55,186 bases of DNA from a virus. Position 1 is the first letter of the stretch. Each line of letters opens with the position of its first letter. A program made the translations under genes and the position numbers. The DNA lies in the IMG/VR virus record IMGVR_UViG_3300037587_000342, positions 1 through 55,186 of that record; one strand, given 5' to 3'. Positions 7,345 through 14,004 of this stretch are shown here, piece by piece. The notes under the pieces are model-generated. The model was given only the letters and a program-made list of their open reading frames with translations. It had not been told where the DNA came from and made no database searches.

Positions 7345-7633
7345 CCCTCTCCGAAAGCTGGCGCGGGCGATCGCGATAGCGATTCACGGTCCAGACGTGA
7401 CCGACGATGAGTTGCGGACAGCGAGCAGCGATCTACGGCCGCTGATTGCGGCGCGTGCGGAGAGGCGACGACTCACCGAAGACCGGGTGGACGCCGCTCT
7501 CCGCGCCACCGTGCGGGACTGCGCGAAGGCTTGCGTGGACACATACGAGGGCGTGGAGGCAATCGGTGACCATCCGACGCCGGAGATGTGCGCCCGCAAA
7601 ATCCTCAAGCGGTACGACCTGGAGGCCGAGTGA
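7337..7633 (+). CDS. Hypothetical helical protein (98 aa)
   Basis: GTG start (GTGGCTGAC). Mostly alpha-helical and charged, with two Cys in RDCAKACVD. No family recognised. Confidence 0.55.
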   Translation: MADPLRKLARAIAIAIHGPDVTDDELRTASSDLRPLIAARAERRRLTEDRVDAALRATVRDCAKACVDTYEGVEAIGDHPTPEMCARKILKRYDLEAE

Positions 7634-7755
7634 CCCATCGCTGCCCTACCTGCCGCAACGTCATCTCCAAGGGGTCCGGCAAGAAGGCCCGCATCAGGGG
7701 GATCGACCGCCTGCACGCCCATGTCCAGCGCAAGCACCCCAAGGGCAAGCAGTGA
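7630..7755 (+). CDS. C2H2-type mini zinc finger (41 aa)
   Basis: A GTG-started 41-residue ORF between overlapping neighbours: VTHRCPTCRNVISKG, a short basic linker, then IDRLHAHVQRKHPKG. CxxC followed by HxHxxxxxH gives a complete finger with a basic helix, suited to DNA or RNA binding. It overlaps the flanking genes by 4 bases at each end, which supports it despite its size. Confidence 0.55.
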   Translation: MTHRCPTCRNVISKGSGKKARIRGIDRLHAHVQRKHPKGKQ

Positions 7756-8024
7756 GCGAGCCCCGTGGTACCGTCGGCACGCTGGAGGAACGCGCTCGCG
7801 ATCTGTGCCCGTACATGGATGGGAGTCACGACCTAGACGACGGCGGGACGCGCAACCCGAAGTGCTGGTGCAAGGCGAACCTCAGAGCCCTCCGCGCCGT
7901 CGCGCTGGAGTGCGTGGAGGCGATCGAGAAGACCCGGCGTCATTGGGGTTGCGACGGTAATGCCGTCAGGGCGTGTCGAGAGGCAATCTCCGCCATCGTC
8001 AAGCGGTTCGGGCTGAGGGACTGA
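7752..8024 (+). CDS. Hypothetical protein with Cys residues (90 aa)
   Basis: GTG start. Six Cys are spread through a helical protein (LCPYMD, PKCWCKAN, LECVEA, GCDGN, ACREA). No family recognised. Confidence 0.55.
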   Translation: MSEPRGTVGTLEERARDLCPYMDGSHDLDDGGTRNPKCWCKANLRALRAVALECVEAIEKTRRHWGCDGNAVRACREAISAIVKRFGLRD

Positions 8025-8212
8025 TGGCGTCGCGAGTAACCAACTGCGCGCGCTGCGGCGAGACGCACGACGCGATCGAGTGGCACGAGTTCCAGTGCCC
8101 CTGCATGGGCCGCACACACTGGTCGGCGTGCCCGACAACCGGCGAGCCGATCCTGATGATGATTGTTCGGGTGGACGCTGTAGACGCACCGTCACCTGAG
8201 GAGGCCACATGA
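8024..8212 (+). CDS. Small zinc-binding-type protein (62 aa)
   Basis: NCARCGETHD and FQCPCMGRTHWSACP supply CxxC, CxC and His ligands. Overlaps both neighbours (TGATG and ATGA). No family recognised. Confidence 0.55.
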   Translation: MASRVTNCARCGETHDAIEWHEFQCPCMGRTHWSACPTTGEPILMMIVRVDAVDAPSPEEAT

Positions 8213-8613
8213 CCGAGAAGCAGGAAACCCCCCAGGCCAAGTTCGAGCGCGAGATGCCCGAGATGGCGGCCCGTGCCTCCAGGCTCGAGATGCAGGGCGT
8301 CCTGATCCTCGTGGCCCAGCTGCCGGCGGACACCATCACATCCGGTGGGATCGTGATCCCCGACAGCGCCAAGGAGCGGCCGAAGGAAGGGCTGGTGCTG
8401 GCGATCGGTGACGGAGCGCGCGAGGACGGGAAGATCATCGCGCTCCGGATGAAGGTGGGGGACCGGGTGTTCTTCCCGGCGAACAGCGGCAAGGCTGTGT
8501 GGCGGGAACTGGACGAACTCGTGGTGATGAACGCTGGGGCCGTGCTTGCTATCGTGAAGCCCGAGAAGGGCTACACAGAGGACTTCTTCAAGGGCAAGGA
8601 GGCAGGCGAATGA
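8209..8613 (+). CDS. groES: GroES-like co-chaperonin
   Basis: GroES-type proteins cap GroEL and release folded substrate; phage versions such as T4 gp31 replace host GroES for capsid folding. Residues about 30-117 match the fold: GVLILVAQLPADT (strand 1), the mobile loop with GGIVIPDSAKERPKEG at 46-61 (the GIVI anchor that docks on GroEL), GLVLAIGDGAREDGK, VGDRVFFP, and the closing LVVMNAGAVLAIV. An N-terminal extension of about 28 residues and a short C-terminal tail are extra. No GroEL is encoded here, so it would use the host chaperonin. It lies just before a prohead-protease-like gene. Confidence 0.88.
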   Translation: MTEKQETPQAKFEREMPEMAARASRLEMQGVLILVAQLPADTITSGGIVIPDSAKERPKEGLVLAIGDGAREDGKIIALRMKVGDRVFFPANSGKAVWRELDELVVMNAGAVLAIVKPEKGYTEDFFKGKEAGE

Positions 8614-8756
8614 CCGAGGAGAAGAACCCCGAGCCAGGTCCGTCCAAGAAGCGGCTGAAGGACTTCGCGGGAGACCGTGAGGTGCGGCGCGACTCGCATC
8701 CGGTGACGGAGAAGGAAGCGCCGCGCGAGGAGCCGAAGGAGCGCGAGGGCGAGTGA
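8610..8756 (+). CDS. Short charged protein (48 aa)
   Basis: ATG overlapping the groES-like stop (ATGA). Consists almost only of charged residues and Pro, with no hydrophobic core, so it is probably disordered. No family recognised. Confidence 0.45.
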   Translation: MTEEKNPEPGPSKKRLKDFAGDREVRRDSHPVTEKEAPREEPKEREGE

Positions 8757-9280
8757 TGGCTGACCTACACGGATGCAAGGATTCTGAGGCCCATCAGACT
8801 TGGGCCTACCAGCCGGATCCGGTACCCGACACGACCGAGAACCCGCCGGAACGCTGCGCCATGTGCGACCTCATCGAAGCTCGCAACTACGGGCGGAGAT
8901 CCGCGAAGGCGCTGGAAAAGGTTCGCGCAGAATTCGACCGCGTGCACAAGAACCAATACATCTGTGATCTGCCTCTTGGCGATACGCCAGATGCGCAGGG
9001 CGATGTCATCGCTCCCGGTGCGTTCCGCGACTCGATCGAGCGGTTCATGGTCAACCCAGTCGTGCTCTCATCTGAACGGAAGATCATGGGTCGCGTTCTG
9101 GAGGTTCAAGAAGTGGAGCCCAGTGAGGCCCGGATCACGGTGCGCATTGAGTTCGCGCCAGAGTGTCCAGCCGAGATCCTTGACGCGATGGTCAAGGGCA
9201 AGTTGCACGTGGAGCCCGAGTTCGTCGATAAGGGCAACGGCGAGTACGAACTGCTCAGCGTGAGCGTGGTGCCGGTGTGA
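8756..9280 (+). CDS. Prohead-protease-like protein lacking catalytic residues
   Basis: Residues 70-174 follow the fold order of the HK97/S78 prohead protease: an opening strand, DAQGDVIAPGAFRDSI (typical D.xGD.I.PGAF), MVNPVVL, GRVLEV, ITVRIEF, KLHVEPEF and a closing LLSVSVVPV. The two catalytic positions are not kept. The His usually following PVVLW is replaced by SSE, and the Ser of the usual LSIGF is replaced within HVEPEF. It therefore looks like a pseudoprotease. A Cys-containing N-terminal section (CAMCDLIEAR) is added. A second, intact protease is encoded at 16413. Start taken at ATG 8756 (TGATG); a GTG at 8753 is also possible. Confidence 0.6.
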   Translation: MADLHGCKDSEAHQTWAYQPDPVPDTTENPPERCAMCDLIEARNYGRRSAKALEKVRAEFDRVHKNQYICDLPLGDTPDAQGDVIAPGAFRDSIERFMVNPVVLSSERKIMGRVLEVQEVEPSEARITVRIEFAPECPAEILDAMVKGKLHVEPEFVDKGNGEYELLSVSVVPV

Positions 9281-9522
9281 GCGATCGCATCGGCCCCGCC
9301 CCCCTCGGGTTCCTGGACAGCTGGCGTGCCAAGCTGGAGCGGACGCCGATGCCAGATCGCGACCCGCGCAGCGGCAAGAAGTGCAGGCCTAAGAAGACCG
9401 TCTACGGGCTCTCCACCAAGGCGCCTGTGCAGAGGCTCGCTGAGGGCGACTGGCTCTCACATGGAGAGTTGCGTCGCATGCAGCGCCAGAGCGCCAAGGC
9501 CGCGAAGGCACGAGGTCTCTGA
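9277..9522 (+). CDS. Basic hypothetical protein (81 aa)
   Basis: GTG start. Strongly basic with a helical C-terminus (ELRRMQRQSAKAAKARGL). No family recognised; nucleic-acid binding is possible from charge alone. Confidence 0.5.
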   Translation: MSDRIGPAPLGFLDSWRAKLERTPMPDRDPRSGKKCRPKKTVYGLSTKAPVQRLAEGDWLSHGELRRMQRQSAKAAKARGL

Positions 9523-9770
9523 TGGCCCGCAAGAAGGGCCGCAAGAAGGGCCGCAAGATGACCACCGAGGAGCGCGCGGCAGTCTCCGCGATGCTCCAGG
9601 GGCACACGTCCTCCGGCAAGGCGCTGCTCGAGGAGTTGGCGGTCGCGGCCCAAGCCGTGGTCGATAACGGGAAATGGGACGGCAAGAGCAATCGGGTCAC
9701 GGTGCCGCTGGCGTACTTCGAGCGGCTGCGCGAGGCGGCAGCGGCGGTGCTGCGCGAGCACCCCGAGTGA
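9522..9770 (+). CDS. Small protein with Lys/Arg-rich N-terminus (82 aa)
   Basis: Starts with a duplicated basic motif (ARKKGRKKGRKM), followed by helices. Start overlaps the previous stop (TGATG). No family recognised. Confidence 0.5.
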   Translation: MARKKGRKKGRKMTTEERAAVSAMLQGHTSSGKALLEELAVAAQAVVDNGKWDGKSNRVTVPLAYFERLREAAAAVLREHPE

Positions 9771-10159
9771 GTGCCGAACCTCGTCCCAAGAAGGGCGCCT
9801 ACGCTCGGCGCCGCAAGCGGGCCAAGGCACGCGAGCGCAGCGCCCGGTTCTACGGCTCCCCCGAGTACGCGGCGGCCGTGCGCTCCGAGGGCTGTGCAGT
9901 CCCGCGCCTCTCCCCGGCCCCCACGGAATGCTGGGGGCGTCCGACAGTGGCGCACCTGGAGAAGCGCAACCGCGCCGAAGCGGACTGGAGGCGGGTCTAC
10001 TGCCTCTGTCTCCACCACCACATTGACGAGCAGGAAGGGAACGCAGAGGCGTTCGCTATGCAGTACGAGTTCGACGATGAAGCCGAAGCAGCGCGCATGG
10101 TCAAGAACCACGGGCATCTCGTGGAGGCTGCGGTAGAATCCACCTCCAACGGGGAATAG
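9767..10159 (+). CDS. HNH-like putative nuclease (130 aa)
   Basis: A basic N-terminus is followed by YGSPEYAAAVRSEGCAV, a second Cys (TECWGRP), VAHLEKRN and VYCLCLHHHIDEQEGN. The arrangement (Cys, Cys, AH, then LCxxHHxxxH-like) resembles the treble-clef HNH domains of phage recombination nucleases (NinG, Ref and DUF968 types). His and Cys residues for metal binding are present, but the final zinc or catalytic positions are not all clear. GTG start overlapping the previous gene. It may process DNA during recombination or packaging; its position just before the terminase region is suggestive only. Confidence 0.55.
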   Translation: MSAEPRPKKGAYARRRKRAKARERSARFYGSPEYAAAVRSEGCAVPRLSPAPTECWGRPTVAHLEKRNRAEADWRRVYCLCLHHHIDEQEGNAEAFAMQYEFDDEAEAARMVKNHGHLVEAAVESTSNGE

Positions 10160-10171
10160 GCCCCGTGGAGG
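10143..10171 (+). other. Hairpin in the gap before a mini ORF
   Basis: Stem CCTCCA-CGGGG pairs with CCCCG-TGGAGG (11 pairs, one bulged A), loop AATAGG. It overlaps the end of the upstream gene and contains the GGAGG that would serve the mini ORF at 10178. Confidence 0.5.
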
Positions 10172-10177
10172 AGTCGT

Positions 10178-10225
10178 ATGGGCATGCGTCGTCAAGCTGC
10201 GAAGAAGAAGGCCACCAAGAAGTAG
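10178..10225 (+). CDS. Possible 15-aa basic leader peptide
   Basis: ATG with GGAGG 7 bases upstream encodes MGMRRQAAKKKATKK. Too short for confidence, but the Lys/Ala tail echoes the H1-like tails encoded at 12178 and 12797. Confidence 0.25.
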   Translation: MGMRRQAAKKKATKK

Positions 10226-10252
10226 GCAAGGCCAAGAGAACATCCAAGGTGC

Positions 10253-10284
10253 AACAGGGCTCCTGCTCCGGTAGGGGCCTTGTT
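10253..10284 (+). terminator. Terminator-like hairpin
   Basis: Twelve-base stem AACAGGGCTCCT / AGGGGCCTTGTT (two G-U pairs), 8-base loop, followed by CTTT. It sits 4 bases before the next start codon and separates the early small-gene block from the terminase block. The U-tract is short. Confidence 0.55.
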
Positions 10285-10288
10285 CTTT

Positions 10289-10627
10289 ATGGCTGAATAC
10301 CTCACGAAGACATGTGGCGGTCCATGCGGGCGCGAACTGCCTATCGCGGCGTTCGCCAGGCGCGCGGCAGCTGGCGATGGACTCCAGGGCTACTGCCGCG
10401 AGTGCATGAACGAGTACGGCCGCGATCGCACGCGGCAACTCCCGAAGCGTCGGCGCCGGCAGTCCAAGGCCGACATGAACCGCCCCAAGAAGCGGTGCCC
10501 ACTGTGCGTCGGTCACAAGACCGCCCAACTGCTCCACCACGACGGCAGCCGTGACTTCGTGCGGTGCCCCAAGTGCCGCGGCAAAGGATGGGTGTGGGCC
10601 GAAACCTTGACGAGCTCACCAAGCTAG
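10289..10627 (+). CDS. Two-part zinc protein next to terminase (112 aa)
   Basis: Two metal modules are visible: an N-terminal KTCGGPCGRELPIAAF ... GYCRECMNEYGR finger, of the kind found in small phage and HNH-associated proteins, and a C-terminal zinc ribbon RCPLCVGHKTA ... RCPKCRGKGW, joined by a basic linker. No good ribosome site precedes ATG 10289 (a hairpin lies there); a TTG at 10280 would be in frame. It overlaps the terminase start and may be involved in packaging DNA recognition, but that is inference from position. Confidence 0.6.
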   Translation: MAEYLTKTCGGPCGRELPIAAFARRAAAGDGLQGYCRECMNEYGRDRTRQLPKRRRRQSKADMNRPKKRCPLCVGHKTAQLLHHDGSRDFVRCPKCRGKGWVWAETLTSSPS

Positions 10628-12168
10628 ACCCTCGCTGGCCCTCGGTCCTGCAGGACGCACGGACCTTCGACGGCTTCTGCAAGTGGATCAAGATCCGGCC
10701 CGAGGAGGGCGGGAGGCTGATCCGGTTCAAGCAGAATCCCGCCCAGCGGCGGATCCTGAAGGAGTGCGAGGGCAAGCCGCGCGTGCTGATCCTGAAGGGT
10801 CGGCGCCTCGGGGTCACGACCCTCTTCCTCGCCCGGCAGCTTCACATGATCTGGAAGCGCCAGCACATGCAGGCGGTGATGTTGGCGCAGCGCGACCCGG
10901 ACGCCACCGACATCTTCAACACCGCCCAGATCATGCACGACAACCTGCCGGACGCTCTCCGGCATCACCGGCCGACCAGCAGCCGGCGAGAGATCTACTA
11001 CGACAAGATGGGCAGCCGGATCGGCATCGGGACTGCCGGCGGAACGGGCGTGAAGCGCGGCAGTGGCCTCCAGATGGTCCACCTGACAGAGGCCGCGTTC
11101 TATCCGCCGAATGCTGAGGTGCTGATCAACGGGCTACTCGAGGCGACCCGCGCCGGCCAAGTCGTAGCCGAGACGACGGCCAACGGCGCCAAGGGCTGGT
11201 TCTACGACACTTGGATGGCGAACCGGGACGGGCAGGGCGAGTGGCACTGCATCTTCGCTCCGTGGTGGTGGGACGATCGCAACGTCGCGCCACTGACGGA
11301 GGAGGAGCGCCGCACCTTCAAGCTCACGTCCGAGGAGAAGGTCTGGGCCGAGCCCAACAAGCTGTCGGTCGAGCAGGTCCAGTGGTACCGGCGCAAGAAG
11401 CGGCTGCTGGGGAAGCTCGTCAAACAGGAATATCCATGTACGGATCTGGAGGCCTTCACCGTTTCGGGTCGCCACTACTTCGACCAGGAGGTCATCCTGG
11501 GGATGGCGACGGACCTCCCCAAGCCAGTCAAGATGTGGGACGGACCTTCCGGGAAGATCTGGGAGTACCCCGAGGAGGGGGTGAAGTACGTGATCGGGGC
11601 CGACCCGTCGGAGGGCACGCTGGCTGGCGACTACAGCTATGCGAGCGTCCACCGGGCCGACGACGGAGCCCAGGTCGCTAGGTACCACCGCAGGATGACG
11701 CCCCCCGTGTTCGCAGCCGTCCTGGCCCGACTAGGCCGGCGGTACAACAATGCCCTGGTCGCCGTGGAGCGGGCTGGAGGTGGCCACGAGTGCCTGCGGG
11801 TGCTCCGGAAGGGGCAGATGCACGTCGGCCGGAAGGTGAAGGCCTACCGGAAGCTGTACTACCGTCGGAGCCCGAAGACGAAGGACCGGGATCCGCTGCC
11901 AGGCTGGATCACCAATACCCAGACCCGGCCGCTGATGCTGGCCCACTTCAAGGATGCGCTCGAGGGCGATGCCGATTCCCGGAAAGAGGGCTGGTTGGTG
12001 TTGCGGGATCCGTTGGTGTTTGCTGAGATAACCACGTTCGAGGAGCAGACCTCAGGGCAGTACGCGGCGCCCTCGGGCAAACATGACGACTCGATCATCG
12101 CTGTAGCGATCGCTTTGCAAGCACGGCAACAGCCCGTGCAGCGACCGCCACGCTACCTGAACATGTAG
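10594..12168 (+). CDS. terL: Terminase large subunit
   Basis: This ATP-driven DNA-packaging motor and nuclease cuts concatemeric DNA and pumps it into proheads. The ATPase motifs are an unusual Walker A LKGRRLGVTT (residues about 67-76, the deviant RxLGxTT form without the usual GKT) and Walker B MVHLTEAAF near 161, followed by ETTANG (coupling motif). The C-terminal RNase-H-like nuclease is visible as GADPSEGTLAGDYSY near 335, VAVERAGG near 389 and KHDDSI near 496, supplying acidic metal ligands. Length (524 residues) is normal. The start is placed at GTG 10594, 5 bases after AAAGGA; ATG 10588 is in frame too. Confidence 0.93.
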   Translation: MGRNLDELTKLDPRWPSVLQDARTFDGFCKWIKIRPEEGGRLIRFKQNPAQRRILKECEGKPRVLILKGRRLGVTTLFLARQLHMIWKRQHMQAVMLAQRDPDATDIFNTAQIMHDNLPDALRHHRPTSSRREIYYDKMGSRIGIGTAGGTGVKRGSGLQMVHLTEAAFYPPNAEVLINGLLEATRAGQVVAETTANGAKGWFYDTWMANRDGQGEWHCIFAPWWWDDRNVAPLTEEERRTFKLTSEEKVWAEPNKLSVEQVQWYRRKKRLLGKLVKQEYPCTDLEAFTVSGRHYFDQEVILGMATDLPKPVKMWDGPSGKIWEYPEEGVKYVIGADPSEGTLAGDYSYASVHRADDGAQVARYHRRMTPPVFAAVLARLGRRYNNALVAVERAGGGHECLRVLRKGQMHVGRKVKAYRKLYYRRSPKTKDRDPLPGWITNTQTRPLMLAHFKDALEGDADSRKEGWLVLRDPLVFAEITTFEEQTSGQYAAPSGKHDDSIIAVAIALQARQQPVQRPPRYLNM

Positions 12169-12177
12169 GAGGGGACG

Positions 12178-12696
12178 ATGGCGAAGAAGGACGCAGCGGT
12201 CAGCTACTTGGCGGTTCGCAAGGAAGTCACGAAGGACTACGGCGAGACGCGCGAGCAGTCGAAGGACGGCAAGGCGCGGCCGAAGGTCCGGCGGCGCATG
12301 GTGTGGCCGACGGTCGCGACATGCAAGAACGCGGGCCAGCTGACGCGGCTGACCCCCACGGGCACAGAGGCCAACCTGTTCCAGGGTCTGCTGAAGCAGA
12401 TCCACCACGAGAGGGACGGGCAGGATGTCCTGGTGCCGACCCACGTGCTGATGGCGCGTGACGACACGGCCTGGGCGACCGAGCCGTGCGACGGCTGCTG
12501 CGGCTGGCCGAAGGACGATCCGAACCGGATGGACGGCCCGACGCGCGATGCGGCGTACGCGGATGCGGACGCGGCGATCGGCAAGAAGGCGGCGAAGAAG
12601 CCGAAGCGGAAGGCGGCGAAGAAGCCGGCGAAGCGCAAGCCGGCCAAGAAGGCCGCGAAGAAGCCCACCAAGAAGAAGGCCAAGCGCGGGCGATAG
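12178..12696 (+). CDS. Protein with histone-H1-like Lys/Ala/Pro tail (172 aa)
   Basis: Strong ribosome site (AGGAGGGGACG). The first 135 residues are a folded-looking domain with CDGCCGWPKDDP. The last 37 residues are repeats of KKAAKKP/KRKAAKKPAKR type, like eukaryotic histone H1, bacterial AlgP or HctB tails. Such tails bind DNA without sequence preference. It follows terL directly, so it may coat DNA during packaging or in early infection. Function not established. Confidence 0.6.
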   Translation: MAKKDAAVSYLAVRKEVTKDYGETREQSKDGKARPKVRRRMVWPTVATCKNAGQLTRLTPTGTEANLFQGLLKQIHHERDGQDVLVPTHVLMARDDTAWATEPCDGCCGWPKDDPNRMDGPTRDAAYADADAAIGKKAAKKPKRKAAKKPAKRKPAKKAAKKPTKKKAKRGR

Positions 12697-12756
12697 CAGG
12701 AACCCAATTCAGGCGCGATAGGCGCCCCGGTGGAACGGCATCGGATTGACGATGTG

Positions 12757-12779
12757 AGCGGGGGCCGCTTCCTCCCGCT
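12757..12779 (+). other. Hairpin in 100-base gap
   Basis: AGCGGG / CCCGCT with an 11-base interior. The surrounding gap 12697-12796 has no other clear signal apart from GGCGC-GATAG-GCGCC at 12713-12727 (approximate). Confidence 0.35.
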
Positions 12780-12796
12780 GTTCGATCGGAGCAGCC

Positions 12797-13060
12797 ATGC
12801 AGAACGTCGAGTGGAAGGTGATCGGTGAGTGGCGCAGCGTCGGCACGCTGGTCAACGGCGCGATCAGGCTGCACAAGCGCGGCCAGTTCCTCACCAGCCG
12901 CTTCCATCACAAGCTGCCCAAGGGCTGGAAGACGGAGTCGCGCGAGGACGGCCAGTACCTGACGCTGCCGACCGGCTGGAAGAAGCGGGCCGACTGGCGC
13001 AGCCCCGAGAGCAAGGTCGCCAAGAAGGCTGCGAAAAAGAAGGCGAGGAAACATGCGTAA
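12797..13060 (+). CDS. Small protein with basic Lys/Ala tail (87 aa)
   Basis: A compact beta-looking N-terminal domain (VEWKVIGEWRSVGTLVNG) is followed by KVAKKAAKKKARKHA, an H1-like tail shorter than but similar to that of the gene at 12178. The N-terminal domain could be a phage capsid or tail accessory fold, but I do not recognise it. Confidence 0.55.
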   Translation: MQNVEWKVIGEWRSVGTLVNGAIRLHKRGQFLTSRFHHKLPKGWKTESREDGQYLTLPTGWKKRADWRSPESKVAKKAAKKKARKHA

Positions 13061-13373
13061 ACTGGACGAGATCGCGAGCGAGATCAGCGAGAAGGTCAGC
13101 GGGCTCAAGGTGGTCACGTGTGACAGCTGCGGGCGCAAGCCAGAAGTCGTCGGCGACATCCATTGGGGACGTAGTGCATTCGATGGCGGCGAAGTGTTGA
13201 GTAACAACCCGATTTCGATAGAACTTTGTATCTCAGCAGATCTGACGGGCTGGGTCGGCTTCCGTTGGAACTCCATGATGGACAACGAGAAGTATGAGTC
13301 CAAAGGCAAGTGGTTGGTCTGCCCCGACTGCGCACCGGCTTTGGAGAAGATGCTGGAGAGCAAGAAGCGGTGA
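13053..13373 (+). CDS. Zinc-ribbon-type hypothetical protein (106 aa)
   Basis: CDSCGRKPE near residue 23 and CPDCAPALE near residue 90 make a split zinc ribbon around a beta-rich centre (ISIELCISADLTGWVGFRW). The centre (about 13170-13280) is visibly less GC-rich than its surroundings, a possible sign of different origin. No family recognised. Confidence 0.6.
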   Translation: MRKLDEIASEISEKVSGLKVVTCDSCGRKPEVVGDIHWGRSAFDGGEVLSNNPISIELCISADLTGWVGFRWNSMMDNEKYESKGKWLVCPDCAPALEKMLESKKR

Positions 13374-13711
13374 GCCGGCGCGTCTTCTACGCGCTCAACG
13401 TGCGGCTCGCGAAGCCGCTCGAGAAGTGTCCCGAGGCGGCACGGCTGGCCGTCGAGCAGAAGGCCCGCAAGGATGCGATCGCGGCCGGCTACGAACCCGA
13501 GGGCAAGTGCATCTGGGAATGCATCGACATCGAGAAGTACGACTACCTCTGCAAGCAGCCGGCGATCGCGCCTTCCGAACCGAGCAACGAACTAAGAGCA
13601 GATGCCTCCGCGACGCGCGCCGACAAACACTCCGCGCAAACAAACGCGCCGACGTCGTCGTCGCGCGGGGAAGCTGTCTCCACGTCCGGGCTCGGTTCCG
13701 AGGGCGCGTGA
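13370..13711 (+). CDS. Hypothetical protein with Ser/Ala-rich tail (113 aa)
   Basis: GTG start (GTGA overlap). An N-terminal region (RRVFYALNVRLAKPLEKCPE, then GKCIWECIDIEKYDYLC) with four Cys is followed by a low-complexity Ser/Thr/Ala tail. No family recognised. Confidence 0.55.
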   Translation: MSRRVFYALNVRLAKPLEKCPEAARLAVEQKARKDAIAAGYEPEGKCIWECIDIEKYDYLCKQPAIAPSEPSNELRADASATRADKHSAQTNAPTSSSRGEAVSTSGLGSEGA

Positions 13712-13920
13712 TGCCGCGGGCGCGGCCTCTCAACTGGGAGCGCGTCCCGGTCAGTGAGGCTGCCCATTTCCTCGGCGTCAGCACCCGCACCATCAGCCGG
13801 ATGGTGAAGGACGAGATCCTGAAGGACGTGACCTACACGCCTGGTGGTCACCGGCGGTTCGGTACGAGTGAACTGCGGCGCCTTCGTCGGAAGCAGAAAC
13901 GGCGCAAACAGGCCTCCTGA
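13711..13920 (+). CDS. MerR/excisionase-type HTH DNA-binding protein (69 aa)
   Basis: VSEAAHFLGVSTRTISRMVKDEIL is a helix-turn-helix and TPGGHRRFGTSELRRL is the wing and helix signature of MerR/BldC-like and HTH_17 excisionase-type proteins. A basic tail follows (RRKQKRRKQ). It sits immediately before a tandem repeat and the portal gene, so it could bind that repeat and regulate the head operon; this is inference. Start overlaps the previous stop (TGATG). Confidence 0.75.
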   Translation: MPRARPLNWERVPVSEAAHFLGVSTRTISRMVKDEILKDVTYTPGGHRRFGTSELRRLRRKQKRRKQAS

Positions 13921-13922
13921 AT

Positions 13923-13948
13923 CCGGGCCAAACCGGGCCAAACCGGGA
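13923..13948 (+). repeat. 10-bp tandem repeat CCGGGCCAAA, 2.6 copies
   Basis: Two perfect copies at 13923-13932 and 13933-13942 and a partial third (CCGGGA). It lies between the HTH gene and the portal gene in a gap of 84 bases without genes. It could be an operator or packaging-related site. Confidence 0.6.
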
Positions 13949-14004
13949 CACGCTCACCGACACGTTCTCCCCGGCTTCCTGTGTAGCACTCAGACTACGC
14001 AGGA

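Noticed and set aside
10134-10139. TAGAAT resembling a -10 box before the mini ORF at 10178
   Set aside because: No recognisable -35 at suitable spacing and it lies inside the HNH-like gene.
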